Shown piece after piece: positions 9,349 to 18,853 of a stretch of DNA of 64,000 bases. Position numbers and translations under genes: made by a program. Positions within the stretch are counted from its first letter, which is position 1. Every line of letters starts with the position of its first letter. Under the pieces are notes generated by a model. That model worked only from the letters and a program-made list of their open reading frames with translations, was not told the origin of the DNA and made no database searches. Source of the stretch: Polaromonas glacialis (lineage in GTDB: Bacteria; Pseudomonadota; Gammaproteobacteria; Burkholderiales; Burkholderiaceae_C). Location: the NCBI RefSeq assembly GCF_000709345.1, contig NZ_KL448323.1:830242-894241 (forward strand), given 5' to 3'.

Positions 9349-9921
9349 TTAAATCTTGCCGACCAGATCGAACGAAGGCTTCAGCGTCTCGGCGCCTTCG
9401 GTCCATTTGGCAGGGCAGACTTCACCGGGATGTGCCGCCACGTATTGCGCAGCCTTCACGCGGCGCAGCAGTTCTGCGGCGTCGCGGCCGATACCGTTGT
9501 CATGAACTTCGATGGTCTTGATCTTGCCTTCGGGATCAATCACGAAGGTGCCGCGGTAGGCCAGGCCGGCGTCTTCGCCTTCTTCAATCATGACCTGGAA
9601 CGCACGGGTCAGCTTGCCGCTCGGGTCGCCGATCAGCGGGTACTGGACCTTGCCGATGGTGTCGGACGTGTCGTGCCAGGCCTTGTGGGTGAAATGGGTG
9701 TCTGTGGACACGCCGTAGACTTCAACGCCGAGCTTCTGGAATTCAGCATAGTGGTCGGCCAGGTCGCCCAGTTCGGTGGGGCACACAAAGGTGAAGTCAG
9801 CCGGGTAAAACACCACGACGGACCATTTGCCCTTGAAGTCGTCGTTGCTGACGGGAACGAACTTGCCGTTGTGATAGGCCGTGGCTTTGAACGGGATGAT
9901 TTCGGTATTGATCAGGGACAT
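9349..9921 (-). CDS. ahpC: Alkyl hydroperoxide reductase subunit C (2-Cys peroxiredoxin)
   Basis: 190 residues, near the usual 187. Reduces H2O2 and organic hydroperoxides in the cytoplasm. The peroxidatic cysteine is C47 in FTFVCPTE and the resolving cysteine is near residue 169 in GEVCPAKW. The start is fixed by the [12 protein letters not shown]-terminus. It is the first gene of the ahpCF pair and has an OxyR-like site upstream. Confidence 0.97.
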   Translation of the reverse strand: MSLINTEIIPFKATAYHNGKFVPVSNDDFKGKWSVVVFYPADFTFVCPTELGDLADHYAEFQKLGVEVYGVSTDTHFTHKAWHDTSDTIGKVQYPLIGDPSGKLTRAFQVMIEEGEDAGLAYRGTFVIDPEGKIKTIEVHDNGIGRDAAELLRRVKAAQYVAAHPGEVCPAKWTEGAETLKPSFDLVGKI

Positions 9922-9962
9922 GGCTTGCTTCCTTCGGGTGGGTTAAAAATCTGACTCAGACG

Positions 9963-10008
9963 ATAGTTTATATCTCATGAATAAATAAATAAAATAGCTA
10001 TTTTCTAT
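9963..10008 (-). promoter_or_regulatory. Putative OxyR-like ATAG-N7-CTAT boxes upstream of ahpC
   Basis: One perfect ATAG-N7-CTAT box lies at 9994-10008. A degenerate second box (ATAG-N7-CTCA as read on the plus strand) is at 9963-9977. OxyR sites are two such boxes in tandem, normally 7 bases apart; here the gap is 16, about one extra helical turn. The boxes lie 40-90 bases upstream of the ahpC start in an AT-rich stretch with a TATAAA sequence, suitable for an activator. The assignment is by motif only. Confidence 0.4.
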
Positions 10009-10089
10009 TGACTGAATTGGCGCTGGCTATTCCGCAATCGAGGCATCGTGCGCTGTCCCGCTGGCGTTTCAAGGGAAGGCACTGCGAGA

Positions 10090-10165
10090 AACCAGATTTT
10101 TAAGAAAAAAAGCTGCTTTGCGCAATACAGTCGGGCATCAATAGCTATGTAAATGATAGTGAGAT
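10090..10165 (-). repeat. Interspersed intergenic repeat, family A (inverted orientation)
   Basis: It begins GATTTTTAAGAAAAAAAGC, shared almost exactly with the copy after dnaB, followed by TGCTTTGCGCAA and ATAGCTATGTAAATGATAG. It occupies most of the gap between ppsR and the ahpC control region. It is the reverse-complement layout of the 5829 copy. Confidence 0.5.
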
Positions 10166-10196
10166 ATTGTTTGCGGATCGTGGTGATGCGCAGGAA

Positions 10197-11018
10197 TCAG
10201 TACTCCAGCCGTTCAGGCTTGATTTCCTGCAGGATCGTAGTGGCAATTTCTTCGATGGACTTGGTCGTGGTCGACAGCCAGCGAATGCCTTCGCGCCGCA
10301 TCATGGCTTCGGCTTCATGAATTTCATGGCGGCAATTGGCCAGGCTGGAATAGGTCGAATCAGGCCGGCGCTCGTTGCGTATCTGGCTCAAGCGTGCCGG
10401 GTCGATGGTCAGGCCAAAAATCTTTTTGCGGTGCGGCACCAGTGCTGGCGGCAGCTGCCTGCGCTCGAAGTCTTCAGGAATCAAGGGGTAATTTGACGCT
10501 TTCAGCCCGTACTGCATCGCCAGGTACAGGGTCGTCGGCGTTTTGCCGCTGCGGCTGACGCCGACCAGAATCACGTCCGAACCCGCCAGATCCCGATGGC
10601 TTTGGCCGTCGTCGTGCGCCAGCGAGAAATTGATCGCCTCGATCCGGTCGTCGTAAGCCTTGCTTTTGGAGGCATCCGAAAAACGGCCGACCCGGTGGTT
10701 TGACTTGATGCCCAGTTCGCTTTCCAACGGGGCGACAAACATGCCAAACATGTCCAGCAGCATGCCGTTGCATTGCGCCTTGATGACGGCCAGGATGTCC
10801 ATGTTGACCAGCGTGGTGAAAACGATGGGCCGCTTGCCTTCCAGATCGCCGGTGTGGTTGATATGGCGTATGGCCTGATGTGCCTTGTCGACGGTGTCGA
10901 TGAAGGGCAGGCGGACGTGGCGGGGATTGATCTCGAACTGGGCCAGGATGGCGTTGCCAAAGGTTTCAGCCGTGATGCCAGTGCCGTCGGAGATGAAAAA
11001 CACGGTGCGATTGGACAT
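10197..11018 (-). CDS. ppsR: PEP synthase regulatory protein (kinase/pyrophosphorylase, DUF299)
   Basis: 273 residues from the ATG at 11018 ([14 protein letters not shown]); the longer open frame to 11156 is rejected because this is the family N-terminus. It inactivates PEP synthase by ADP-dependent phosphorylation of a threonine and reactivates it by Pi-dependent dephosphorylation. The P-loop GVSRSGKT is at residues 153-160. It is divergent from ppsA, its target, with 179 bases between the starts, the standard arrangement. Confidence 0.93.
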   Translation of the reverse strand: MSNRTVFFISDGTGITAETFGNAILAQFEINPRHVRLPFIDTVDKAHQAIRHINHTGDLEGKRPIVFTTLVNMDILAVIKAQCNGMLLDMFGMFVAPLESELGIKSNHRVGRFSDASKSKAYDDRIEAINFSLAHDDGQSHRDLAGSDVILVGVSRSGKTPTTLYLAMQYGLKASNYPLIPEDFERRQLPPALVPHRKKIFGLTIDPARLSQIRNERRPDSTYSSLANCRHEIHEAEAMMRREGIRWLSTTTKSIEEIATTILQEIKPERLEY

Positions 11019-11197
11019 GATGCTCGATTCGGTCGAATGAAAAAGCGAAGGAACGCAGGCCGGGTGACAGCCCCCTACAATCGGGCCAATTATCCAGTTT
11101 ATGGTCCGGTGCGCCGCATTAGCCCTTAAAAAGAACAACCAGGTTGAACGCTGCATCGGACCGGTATCGCCGATTTTTAACCTCCCGGAGTATTTTT

Positions 11198-13597
11198 ATG
11201 TCTGACTTGTTTGACGCGACCGCCCTGGTTGTGCCGTTTGAAAACCTGAGGATGACCGATGTCGATTCGGTCGGCGGCAAGAACGCCAGCCTGGGCGAAA
11301 TGATCTCGCAACTGCCCACCGGACCGCAGGGTGTGCAGGTGCCGACCGGCTTTGCCACCACGGCGCATGCCTTTCGCGAGTTTCTGGCCTACGCCGGGCT
11401 GGATAAAAAAATCAATGCAGTGCTCGACGCCCTTGATACCGAAGATGTGCGCGCGCTGGCCAAAGCCGGTGCCCAGATTCGCGAATTGGTCGAGGCACAA
11501 CCCTTTCCCCCTGAATTTGAGCAGGCCGTGCGCACCAGCTTTGCCAGCTTGAGCGCGGGCAACCCTCAGGCCAGCTTTGCCGTGCGATCTTCGGCCACGG
11601 CAGAAGACCTGCCTGACGCGTCGTTTGCCGGTCAGCAGGAAACCTTCCTGAACGTGGTCGGTATCGAGGATGTGCTGCACAAGATGAAGGAGGTGTTTGC
11701 TTCCCTCTACAACGACCGCGCCATCAGCTACCGTGTCCACCAGGGCTTTGCCCATGCGGACGTGGCACTTTCGGCTGGTGTCCAGCGCATGGTGCGCAGT
11801 GACCTGGGCGCTGCCGGCGTGATGTTCACCATCGACACCGAAAGCGGGTTCGAGGACGTGGTGTTCATCACCTCCAGCTATGGCCTGGGCGAAACCGTTG
11901 TGCAGGGCGCCGTGAACCCGGACGAGTTCTATGTCCACAAGCCCATGCTCAATGCGGGAAACCGCGCGGTCATACGCCGCAACCTGGGCTCCAAGCTGCT
12001 GCAGATGGAGTTCACCACGGCCGAGGAAAAAAAATCTGGTGGCAAGCTGGTCAAGACCACCGATGTGCCGATTGAATTGCGCAACCGCTTTTCATTGACT
12101 GACGCCGACGTCGAGCAGCTGGCACGCTATGCGGTGATCATTGAAAACCATTACGGCCGCCCAATGGACATTGAATGGGGCAAGGATGGCCTTGATGGCG
12201 AACTGTACATCTTGCAGGCGCGTCCGGAAACCGTGAAAAGCCAGGCCAAGGGCAAGGCTGAGCAGCGCTACAAGCTCAAGGGAACCGGAACCGTGCTGGC
12301 CGAGGGCCGCGCGATTGGCCAGAAAATCGGCACTGGCCCGGTCCGCATCGTGCATGACATCCGCGACATGGACCAAGTACGTCCGGGCGACGTGCTGGTG
12401 ACCGACATGACCGACCCGAACTGGGAGCCGGTGATGAAGCGTGCCAGCGCTATCGTGACCAACCGCGGCGGGCGCACCTGCCATGCGGCCATCATCGCGC
12501 GTGAACTTGGCATTCCGGCCGTAGTGGGCTGTGGTGATGCCACCGAGCAACTGAAGGACGGCATGCTGGTGACGGTGAGCTGCGCCGAAGGCGACACCGG
12601 CACCATCTACGACGGCTTGCTGGAAACCGAAATCACGGAAGTGCAGCGCGGCGAGATGCCACCCATAGGCATCAAGATCATGATGAATGTGGGCAACCCG
12701 CAACTGGCGTTTGACTTCTGCCAGATTCCGAATCAGGGCGTGGGCCTGGCGCGGCTTGAATTCGTGATCAACAACAACATTGGCGTGCATCCGAAGGCGA
12801 TTCTGGACTATCCGAATGTCGATCCAGACCTGAAAAAAGCAGTCGAAAGCGTGGCGCGCGGCCATGCGTCGCCGCGTGCGTTTTATGTTGACAAGGTGGC
12901 TGAAGGCATTGCCACCATAGGCGCGGCCTTCTGGCCCAAGCCGGTGATCGTTCGCTTGTCTGACTTCAAGTCCAACGAATACCGCAAGCTGATTGGCGGC
13001 TCGCGCTATGAGCCCGAAGAAGAAAATCCAATGCTGGGCTTTCGCGGCGCGGCGCGCTACATCAGCACCGATTTCCGCGAAGCCTTTGCCATGGAGTGCG
13101 AAGCGCTCAGGCGGGTTCGCAACGACATGGGGCTGACGAATGTCGAGGTCATGGTGCCATTTGTCCGCACGCTGGGGCAGGCCAGGGCCGTCACGGAGTT
13201 GCTGGCCGAGCATGGGCTCAAGCGTGGCGAGAAAGGCCTGCGCATCATCATGATGTGCGAAGTGCCGAGCAATGCGGTGCTGGCCGATCAGTTTCTGGAG
13301 TTTTTCGACGGCTTTTCCATTGGATCGAACGACCTGACCCAGCTGACGCTCGGCCTGGACCGCGATTCGGGCCTGGAGATTCTGGCCAAGGACTTCGACG
13401 AGCGCGACCCGGCCGTCAAGGCGCTGCTCAGCCTGGCTATTTCAGCGTGCAAACGGCAGGGGAAATACGTGGGAATTTGCGGCCAGGGCCCGAGCGACCA
13501 TGCGGACTTTGCCCTATGGCTCAAGGAGCAGGGGATTGGTTCGATTTCGTTGAATCCTGACACCGTGATCGAGACTTGGAAACGTCTGGCTGATTGA
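11198..13597 (+). CDS. ppsA: Phosphoenolpyruvate synthase
   Basis: 799 residues. Converts pyruvate and ATP to PEP, AMP and Pi for gluconeogenesis. The ATG at 11198 has a CCCGGAG-type ribosome site 8 bases before it; an in-frame start at 11144 would be too long. Domains in order: ATP-grasp-like nucleotide domain ([11 protein letters not shown] near residue 25), phosphohistidine domain with GGRTCHAAI (His near 429), and PEP/pyruvate TIM barrel ending with the catalytic cysteine in CGQGPSDH near 761. A hairpin without U-tract (13608-13641) follows the gene. Confidence 0.97.
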   Translation: MSDLFDATALVVPFENLRMTDVDSVGGKNASLGEMISQLPTGPQGVQVPTGFATTAHAFREFLAYAGLDKKINAVLDALDTEDVRALAKAGAQIRELVEAQPFPPEFEQAVRTSFASLSAGNPQASFAVRSSATAEDLPDASFAGQQETFLNVVGIEDVLHKMKEVFASLYNDRAISYRVHQGFAHADVALSAGVQRMVRSDLGAAGVMFTIDTESGFEDVVFITSSYGLGETVVQGAVNPDEFYVHKPMLNAGNRAVIRRNLGSKLLQMEFTTAEEKKSGGKLVKTTDVPIELRNRFSLTDADVEQLARYAVIIENHYGRPMDIEWGKDGLDGELYILQARPETVKSQAKGKAEQRYKLKGTGTVLAEGRAIGQKIGTGPVRIVHDIRDMDQVRPGDVLVTDMTDPNWEPVMKRASAIVTNRGGRTCHAAIIARELGIPAVVGCGDATEQLKDGMLVTVSCAEGDTGTIYDGLLETEITEVQRGEMPPIGIKIMMNVGNPQLAFDFCQIPNQGVGLARLEFVINNNIGVHPKAILDYPNVDPDLKKAVESVARGHASPRAFYVDKVAEGIATIGAAFWPKPVIVRLSDFKSNEYRKLIGGSRYEPEEENPMLGFRGAARYISTDFREAFAMECEALRRVRNDMGLTNVEVMVPFVRTLGQARAVTELLAEHGLKRGEKGLRIIMMCEVPSNAVLADQFLEFFDGFSIGSNDLTQLTLGLDRDSGLEILAKDFDERDPAVKALLSLAISACKRQGKYVGICGQGPSDHADFALWLKEQGIGSISLNPDTVIETWKRLAD

Positions 13598-13715
13598 TCT
13601 TTTTCAGCCGGCCGCACAAGGGAAAACCCTTTGGCGGCCGGTGCAGGTCGTGTCAGTCATATGCGCTTCGCTGGATGACAATCGGCGGGTCCTGTTCTTA
13701 CATCTGCGGCCCGTC

Positions 13716-14012
13716 ATGTTGATTGTTGTCACTGCCTTCAAACTGATTGCGGAAATCGCGCTCCTCGCGCTGTGCGGCCAATGGCTGCTGGGCTGTCTGT
13801 GTGGCGCAGGCCGCAATGGCAATCCTTTTTACGCCTTGCTCCGGTTGCTGGGGCGCCCCTGGATTCGGGTGGCTCGCTGGCTTTCGCCTCGGATGGTGCT
13901 GGATCGCCATCTGCCGCTGGTTGCCTTTTTCTTTTTGCTGATCGTCTGGGGCGTGGCAAGCATGGCCAAGGTTGGCATCTGCCTGCGGATCGGTGTGGAC
14001 TTGTGCAAGTGA
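13716..14012 (+). CDS. Small membrane protein of unknown function
   Basis: 98 residues from the ATG at 13716; an earlier in-frame ATG at 13641 is possible. Two long hydrophobic stretches (IVVTAFKLIAEIALLALCG and LPLVAFFFLLIVWGVA) flank a basic loop rich in R and W, so an inner-membrane hairpin protein is likely. I do not recognise the family. Its stop overlaps the next start (TGATG), so it is translationally coupled to the TPR gene and belongs to the same unit as the DUF4212/symporter pair. Confidence 0.7.
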   Translation: MLIVVTAFKLIAEIALLALCGQWLLGCLCGAGRNGNPFYALLRLLGRPWIRVARWLSPRMVLDRHLPLVAFFFLLIVWGVASMAKVGICLRIGVDLCK

Positions 14013-14644
14013 TGCGTGTGTTCAATCAGCATCTTGTCTGTCTTCTTTTGAAAGCGCAGGCGCTGGCGCTGCTGGCATGTGGCAAGCACGCGAAGGCGCT
14101 TCCCCGGTTCGACCGGATGCTGGTCCTTGTGCCAGCAGACCGCTATGCGCTGTCCAGCCGTGCCCATGTGCTGGTGCAGCTCAACCGGCTTGATGAATCA
14201 ATTGTGAACCTGCAACAACTCACCCGCATCGCGGGCTCGAAGGAGCAACTGGGCGCGGCCTGGTTCAATCTGGGCTATGTCCTTAAGCAGAAAGGCCGAC
14301 ATGGCGATGCTGTTTGCGCCTTTAAACATGCCGTTGGATATTGTCCTGGCATGGACCAAGCCTGGTATGGCCTTGCCCTGGCACTGATTGAGCAGGGCAG
14401 GCTGCATGAAGCCAGGAATATGCTGATAAAAACAACGACTCTGCAACCCATGGCTCCCCATGGCTGGTACCGGCTGGGACAGGTTGAACTAGCACTGGGA
14501 GCGCCAGAAAAAGCCCTTCAGGTGGTTGATCGCCTGCGGCAGTTTGAGCCGAGGGTGGCCGCGCAACTCAAGCGCGACATTGGAGTGGATGTGCCTTTTT
14601 TAAATCGTCAGCGAGATGGAGCTGCATATGACGATGCCCGCTGA
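14012..14644 (+). CDS. Tetratricopeptide repeat protein
   Basis: 210 residues, no signal peptide. Consecutive TPR-like helices are visible: AWFNLGYVLKQKGRHGDAV, AWYGLALALIEQGRLHEA and GWYRLGQVELALGAPEKAL, about three to five repeats. TPRs bind partner proteins; the partner is unknown. Lodged between a small membrane protein and the symporter subunits, it may act in assembly or regulation of that transporter. The open frame extends upstream to 13772 but that part is an alternate reading of the previous gene. It overlaps the DUF4212 gene by 17 bases. Confidence 0.75.
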   Translation: MRVFNQHLVCLLLKAQALALLACGKHAKALPRFDRMLVLVPADRYALSSRAHVLVQLNRLDESIVNLQQLTRIAGSKEQLGAAWFNLGYVLKQKGRHGDAVCAFKHAVGYCPGMDQAWYGLALALIEQGRLHEARNMLIKTTTLQPMAPHGWYRLGQVELALGAPEKALQVVDRLRQFEPRVAAQLKRDIGVDVPFLNRQRDGAAYDDAR

Positions 14645-14891
14645 CCTGCGCCGTCGCTATTGGCGCAAAACCCTCTTGGTGACCGTTTGGCTGTTAATCG
14701 TCTGGTTTGTCACCACCTTTGGCGTCGTCTATTTCGCGCGGTTTCTGAACTTCACCTTTTTTGGCTGGCCGTTCAGTTTCTGGATGGGCGCGCAAGGTTC
14801 CTTGCTGATCTATGGCTTGGTGGTGGGTTTTTATGCCTGGTACATGAACAAGCTTGATGCCCAGCATGGCCTTGAGAACAAGGACGACTGA
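14628..14891 (+). CDS. DUF4212 small subunit of a sodium:solute symporter
   Basis: 87 residues from the ATG at 14628, which has GGAG six bases upstream. Two transmembrane helices (TLLVTVWLLIVWFVTTFGVV and FWMGAQGSLLIYGLVVGFYA) with the family's RRYWRKT start and FGWPFSFWM centre. This family is almost always found directly before a symporter of the VC_2705 subfamily, as here (2-base gap), and is thought to be its small subunit. Confidence 0.9.
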   Translation: MTMPADLRRRYWRKTLLVTVWLLIVWFVTTFGVVYFARFLNFTFFGWPFSFWMGAQGSLLIYGLVVGFYAWYMNKLDAQHGLENKDD

Positions 14892-14893
14892 GC

Positions 14894-17074
14894 ATGGACG
14901 GTTTGCCGGGTCGCCGCGAAGGATTTTCGCACTCGAAAAAGGGCTTTAAATCCCAATTGGATCGCATCTATTTATGGTTCACGCTCGGCGTGGTCATTTA
15001 CGTATTTCTGCTCGGGGGGCTCGAACGCTTGGGCATGCCACACTCCTGGATCGGCCTGACCTTCCTGTTGTCAACCATTGCCCTGTATGCCGGCATTGGC
15101 ATGCTGACCCGAACCACCGATGCCACCGAATATTATGTGGCCGGCCGGCGCGTCCCGGCCATTTACAACGGCATGGCGATAAGCGCCGACTGGATGTCGG
15201 CGGCTTCCTTCCTCGGGCTGGCGGGTACCCTTTACCTGACGGGATACAGCGGGCTGGCGTTCATCATGGGGTGGACGGGCGGCTATTGCCTGGTGGCTTT
15301 GGTGCTGGCCCCCTACCTTCGCAAGTTTGGGCAGTTCACGATTCCGGATTTTCTTGGCGAGCGTTATGGGGGCCACCTGCCAAGGTTCATAGGACTGACC
15401 GCAGCCATACTCTGTTCGTTCACCTATCTGGTCGCGCAGATTTACGGCGTGGGGCTGATCACCTCGTATCTCACCGGCATTGCTTTTGAACTGGGTATTT
15501 TTCTTGGGGTAGGCGGCATTTTGGTCTGTTCGTTCCTGGGAGGAATGCGCGCGGTGACGTGGACACAGGTGGCGCAATACATCATCTTGCTGATTGCCTA
15601 CCTGATTCCGGTGGTCTGGCTGTCGGTCAAGCAGACCGGCATTCCGGTTCCCCAAGCGATTTATGGCTACCAGCTTGAGAAAGTGACAGCCAAGGAAAAA
15701 GAGCTGGCCACTGATCCCAAGGAACTGGAGGTTCGCGCCATTTTCAGCCAGCGCGCAGAAGCACTGGCTGAAAAGATGAAAAACCCGGCGCGAGCCATGG
15801 CTGCCGACCGATTGGCTGCCACCCAAAGGCTGGCAGCGCTCAAGGCCGGCAATGCATCGGTGGCTGATATTTCTGCGGCGGGCAAGGCATTGGCGGCCCT
15901 GCCGAAAGATGAGGAGACAGCGCTTCGTGAGTGGTCTGTTGCCAAGGCCGCAGACGAAATCAAAAGCCAGCCTTTGAACGGCATGCCTGCCCATGCAGCG
16001 CAGTTCCTGGGTAATCCCGAGGGCACGCCTCAGGAACAAGCGCTTTACGACCTGTCAAGGCGCAACTTCCTGGCTCTGGTTTTTTGCCTGATGGTCGGAA
16101 CATCGGCCTTGCCGCACATCCTGATGCGTTACTACACCGTACCCAGTGTCCGTGAAGCGCGGCAATCGGTGACTTGGTCCCTGTTCTTCGTTTTTCTTTT
16201 GTACTGCACCGCGCCGGCGCTGGCCGTATTGGTGAAGTACGAAATTTTCACCGTGCTGGTCGGAACACCGTTTGACCAGTTGCCCGCATGGGTTCATGAG
16301 TGGAACAAGGTCGATCCGGCGCTGCTCTCCGTGGTCGATGTCAACCGGGACAATCTTCTGCAGCTCAACGAAATGACGATAGGCGGCGACATTGTGGTGC
16401 TGCTCACGCCCGAACTGGCCGGATTGCCCTACGTTATTTCAGCGCTGGTTGCCGCAGGCGGACTGGCCGCTGCGCTGTCTACCGCTGATGGACTGCTGCT
16501 GGTCATTGCCAATGCACTGGGGCATGACCTCTACTACAAGATGATCGACCCGAATGCCTCGACCGTCAGCCGCGTCACGCTGTCCAAAATACTGCTGCTG
16601 GTGATGGCCTTGCTCGCAGCCTATGTAGCGGCACAGAAGCCCGCCGATATCCTGTTCCTGGTGTCAGCGGCTTTTTCGTTTGCCGGCGCATCTTTCTTTC
16701 CGGCCCTGAGCATCGGTATTTTTTGGAAACGCGCGACCGGCACGGCCGCGACGATGGGAATGATTGCGGGTCTCAGCGTCACGACCTACTACATGGTGGT
16801 CAATCAACCCTGGTTGCGCGACACCTTTGGCATCAGTTCTCCAGTTCAGCTCTGGTGGGCAATCGATCCCATATCGGCCGGCCTGTTTGGCGTGCCGGTT
16901 GGTTTTGTCGTGATCATCCTTGTGAGCTTGGTCACCAAGCCGCCCAGTCAGGATATTCAGGCACTCGTGGACTACATTCGCTATCCCGACCTTCAAGTCC
17001 ACGACCGGTCCTTTGCCGCATCACCAGGCCGTCAAGGCAGGGCTGCGCCAAAGCAAATGCCTGACGGGCTATAA
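14894..17074 (+). CDS. Sodium:solute symporter, VC_2705-type subfamily
   Basis: 726 residues with about 13 transmembrane helices; related to acetate/proline symporters (ActP, PutP). The SSS signature region is seen in TEYYVAGRRVPAIYNGMAIS and ADWMSAASFLGLAGTLYL. Two features exceed a plain SSS protein: a hydrophilic Ala/Lys/Glu-rich insert of roughly 110 residues (about 265-375) between helices, and a loop with DVNRDNLLQLNE at residues 482-493 that fits an EF-hand calcium loop. The substrate is not known; a carboxylate is the usual guess. The pairing with DUF4212 fixes the subfamily. Confidence 0.88.
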   Translation: MDGLPGRREGFSHSKKGFKSQLDRIYLWFTLGVVIYVFLLGGLERLGMPHSWIGLTFLLSTIALYAGIGMLTRTTDATEYYVAGRRVPAIYNGMAISADWMSAASFLGLAGTLYLTGYSGLAFIMGWTGGYCLVALVLAPYLRKFGQFTIPDFLGERYGGHLPRFIGLTAAILCSFTYLVAQIYGVGLITSYLTGIAFELGIFLGVGGILVCSFLGGMRAVTWTQVAQYIILLIAYLIPVVWLSVKQTGIPVPQAIYGYQLEKVTAKEKELATDPKELEVRAIFSQRAEALAEKMKNPARAMAADRLAATQRLAALKAGNASVADISAAGKALAALPKDEETALREWSVAKAADEIKSQPLNGMPAHAAQFLGNPEGTPQEQALYDLSRRNFLALVFCLMVGTSALPHILMRYYTVPSVREARQSVTWSLFFVFLLYCTAPALAVLVKYEIFTVLVGTPFDQLPAWVHEWNKVDPALLSVVDVNRDNLLQLNEMTIGGDIVVLLTPELAGLPYVISALVAAGGLAAALSTADGLLLVIANALGHDLYYKMIDPNASTVSRVTLSKILLLVMALLAAYVAAQKPADILFLVSAAFSFAGASFFPALSIGIFWKRATGTAATMGMIAGLSVTTYYMVVNQPWLRDTFGISSPVQLWWAIDPISAGLFGVPVGFVVIILVSLVTKPPSQDIQALVDYIRYPDLQVHDRSFAASPGRQGRAAPKQMPDGL

Positions 17075-17152
17075 TCATGGGCTTCGCCTTGCTGCACCCA
17101 AAACCTTTTAGGTTTGACGCTGGGGCAGCTTTAATCAACCAAAAGGAGAGAT

Positions 17153-17518
17153 ATGCGTCATTACGAGATCGTCTTGCTGATCCACCCGGATCAAAGCGAG
17201 CAAGTCCCAGCCATGCTGGAACGCTACAAGGGCATGATTACCGCCGGCGGCGGGACCGTGCACCGTGTCGAAGATTGGGGACGCCGCCAGTTGGTGTACC
17301 TGATCCAGAAATTGGCCAAAGCCCATTACCTCTGCATCAACATCGAAGCCAGCCAGGCTGTGATGGAAGAAATCGAACATGCGTTCAAATTCAACGATGC
17401 CGTGCTGCGCCACCTGACCGTGGTGAAGAAAAATGCTGAAACCGGCCCGTCCCTCATGATGCGCAACGTCGAGAGGGAAGAAGCCCGTAAAACCCAACAG
17501 CAGGAATTTGCGGCTTAA
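17153..17518 (+). CDS. rpsF: 30S ribosomal protein S6
   Basis: 121 residues. Binds 16S rRNA with S18 in the small subunit platform. The family start [18 protein letters not shown] and the [12 protein letters not shown] motif are clear. A perfect AAGGAGAG site lies just upstream. First gene of rpsF-priB-rpsR-rplI. Confidence 0.98.
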   Translation: MRHYEIVLLIHPDQSEQVPAMLERYKGMITAGGGTVHRVEDWGRRQLVYLIQKLAKAHYLCINIEASQAVMEEIEHAFKFNDAVLRHLTVVKKNAETGPSLMMRNVEREEARKTQQQEFAA

Positions 17519-17565
17519 CTGCCTCATGCTGCTGAACGCTGTGCTGCCGTGCAACAGGAGCCGCA

Positions 17566-17883
17566 GTGAACCAGGTTGATCTGACTGCAGGTATTGCCGA
17601 GCTAAGTCCTCTGCGCTACACGCCCGCTGGAATCCCCGCCATCAACTTCATTCTTGAACACGAGTCTGAAGTTCTGGAAGCAGGGGTTCAAAGACAAGTC
17701 AAGTTGACAGTCAAGGCGGTTGCTTTCGGAACGCTGGCTGAACAAGCCGTCAAGCTTCCTTTAGCAAAGTCTTTCAGGTTCACGGGTTTCTTGACCAATG
17801 CGCGTACCAGCAAAGGCGTTGTTTTTCATATTCAAGCTCTTCACCCGATCTTTCAGGCAGAGCAAGTACTGAACCCCATTTAA
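17566..17883 (+). CDS. priB: Primosomal replication protein N (PriB)
   Basis: 105 residues, with a GTG start at 17566 and ACAGGAG seven bases before it. Single-stranded DNA-binding OB-fold protein that helps PriA restart stalled forks. The sequence ([21 protein letters not shown]) is the family pattern. Placement between the S6 and S18 genes is typical of beta- and gammaproteobacteria, and dnaB follows the operon. Confidence 0.95.
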   Translation: MNQVDLTAGIAELSPLRYTPAGIPAINFILEHESEVLEAGVQRQVKLTVKAVAFGTLAEQAVKLPLAKSFRFTGFLTNARTSKGVVFHIQALHPIFQAEQVLNPI

Positions 17884-17893
17884 GGAGTCCATC

Positions 17894-18178
17894 ATGGCCG
17901 GACCAAAACGTTTCAACAAAGACAAGCGCCCCAAGCGCAACACCCAATCCCTGCTGTTCAAGCGCAAGCGCTTTTGCCGCTTCACAGCCGCTGGCGTTGA
18001 AGAAATCGACTACAAAGATATCGACACCCTGCGCGATTTCGTTTCTGAAAATGGAAAAATCATCCCCGCACGCCTGACCGGCACCCGCGCGATTTTCCAG
18101 CGCCAGATCAACACCGCCGTCAAGCGCGCTCGCTTCCTTGCGATGCTGCCTTACAGCGACCAGCACCGCAGCCTGTAA
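17894..18178 (+). CDS. rpsR: 30S ribosomal protein S18
   Basis: 94 residues; slightly longer N-terminus than E. coli (75). Basic protein that pairs with S6. The core [23 protein letters not shown] and the C-terminal [15 protein letters not shown] are diagnostic. Confidence 0.98.
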   Translation: MAGPKRFNKDKRPKRNTQSLLFKRKRFCRFTAAGVEEIDYKDIDTLRDFVSENGKIIPARLTGTRAIFQRQINTAVKRARFLAMLPYSDQHRSL

Positions 18179-18190
18179 AGAGAGACGACC

Positions 18191-18643
18191 ATGCAAATCA
18201 TTCTGCTCGACAAAGTCGTGAACCTGGGCAACCTGGGCGAAGTCGTCAAAGTCAAAGACGGCTACGCACGCAACTTCCTGATTCCTTTCGGACGCGCCCG
18301 TCGCGCCACCGCATCGGCCATCAAGGAATTCGAAGTCAAACGCGCCGAGCTCGAAAAAGCCGCTGCGGCCAAGCTTGCCGAAATGCAGGCGCAAGGCGAA
18401 AAGCTCGGCGGTACCACCGTCAAGCTGACACAAAAAGCCGGTGTCGACGGCCGCCTGTTCGGCTCCGTCACAAATGCCGACATCGCCCAGGAAGTCACCA
18501 AGCAGGGCTTTGTGGTTTCCAAGTCGCAAATCCGCCTGCCCAACGGCGCGATCAAGACGGTTGGCGACCATCTGGTCAATGTTGCATTGCACACTGACGT
18601 CGTGGTTGACATTACTGTCACGGTGTACGGCGAAACTGCCTAA
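18191..18643 (+). CDS. rplI: 50S ribosomal protein L9
   Basis: 150 residues, the usual length. The N-terminal rRNA-binding domain starts [19 protein letters not shown], followed by the long connecting helix (Glu/Ala/Lys rich) and the C-terminal domain. Last gene of the operon; an intrinsic terminator follows. Confidence 0.98.
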   Translation: MQIILLDKVVNLGNLGEVVKVKDGYARNFLIPFGRARRATASAIKEFEVKRAELEKAAAAKLAEMQAQGEKLGGTTVKLTQKAGVDGRLFGSVTNADIAQEVTKQGFVVSKSQIRLPNGAIKTVGDHLVNVALHTDVVVDITVTVYGETA

Positions 18644-18667
18644 TTCGGTTCATCCCACCCCTTGAAA

Positions 18668-18692
18668 GGCCGCTCTTCGGAGCGGTTTTTTT
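18668..18692 (+). terminator. Intrinsic terminator of the rpsF-rplI operon
   Basis: CCGCTC, a TTCG tetraloop, GAGCGG, then seven T. It ends the ribosomal operon; the 160 bases after it before dnaB presumably hold the dnaB promoter. Confidence 0.93.
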
Positions 18693-18853
18693 CTTGGAAA
18701 ATTCACTTTATTGATGTGCAGTAACGCGATGTTTCACATCGGTTATGCACATCTTTTGCACACATTTCCACCAGATTTCCCCAAGTTGTCCACACGCTTG
18801 TCCCGTGCGTTTCAAGGCTGACGGCGTACCATTCAGCCTTCCCAAGGAATCCC

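Noticed and set aside
13608..13641. Hairpin after ppsA considered as an intrinsic terminator
   Set aside because: Stable CCGGCCGC/GCGGCCGG stem but no T-tract follows on either strand; at most a Rho-assisted or processing signal.
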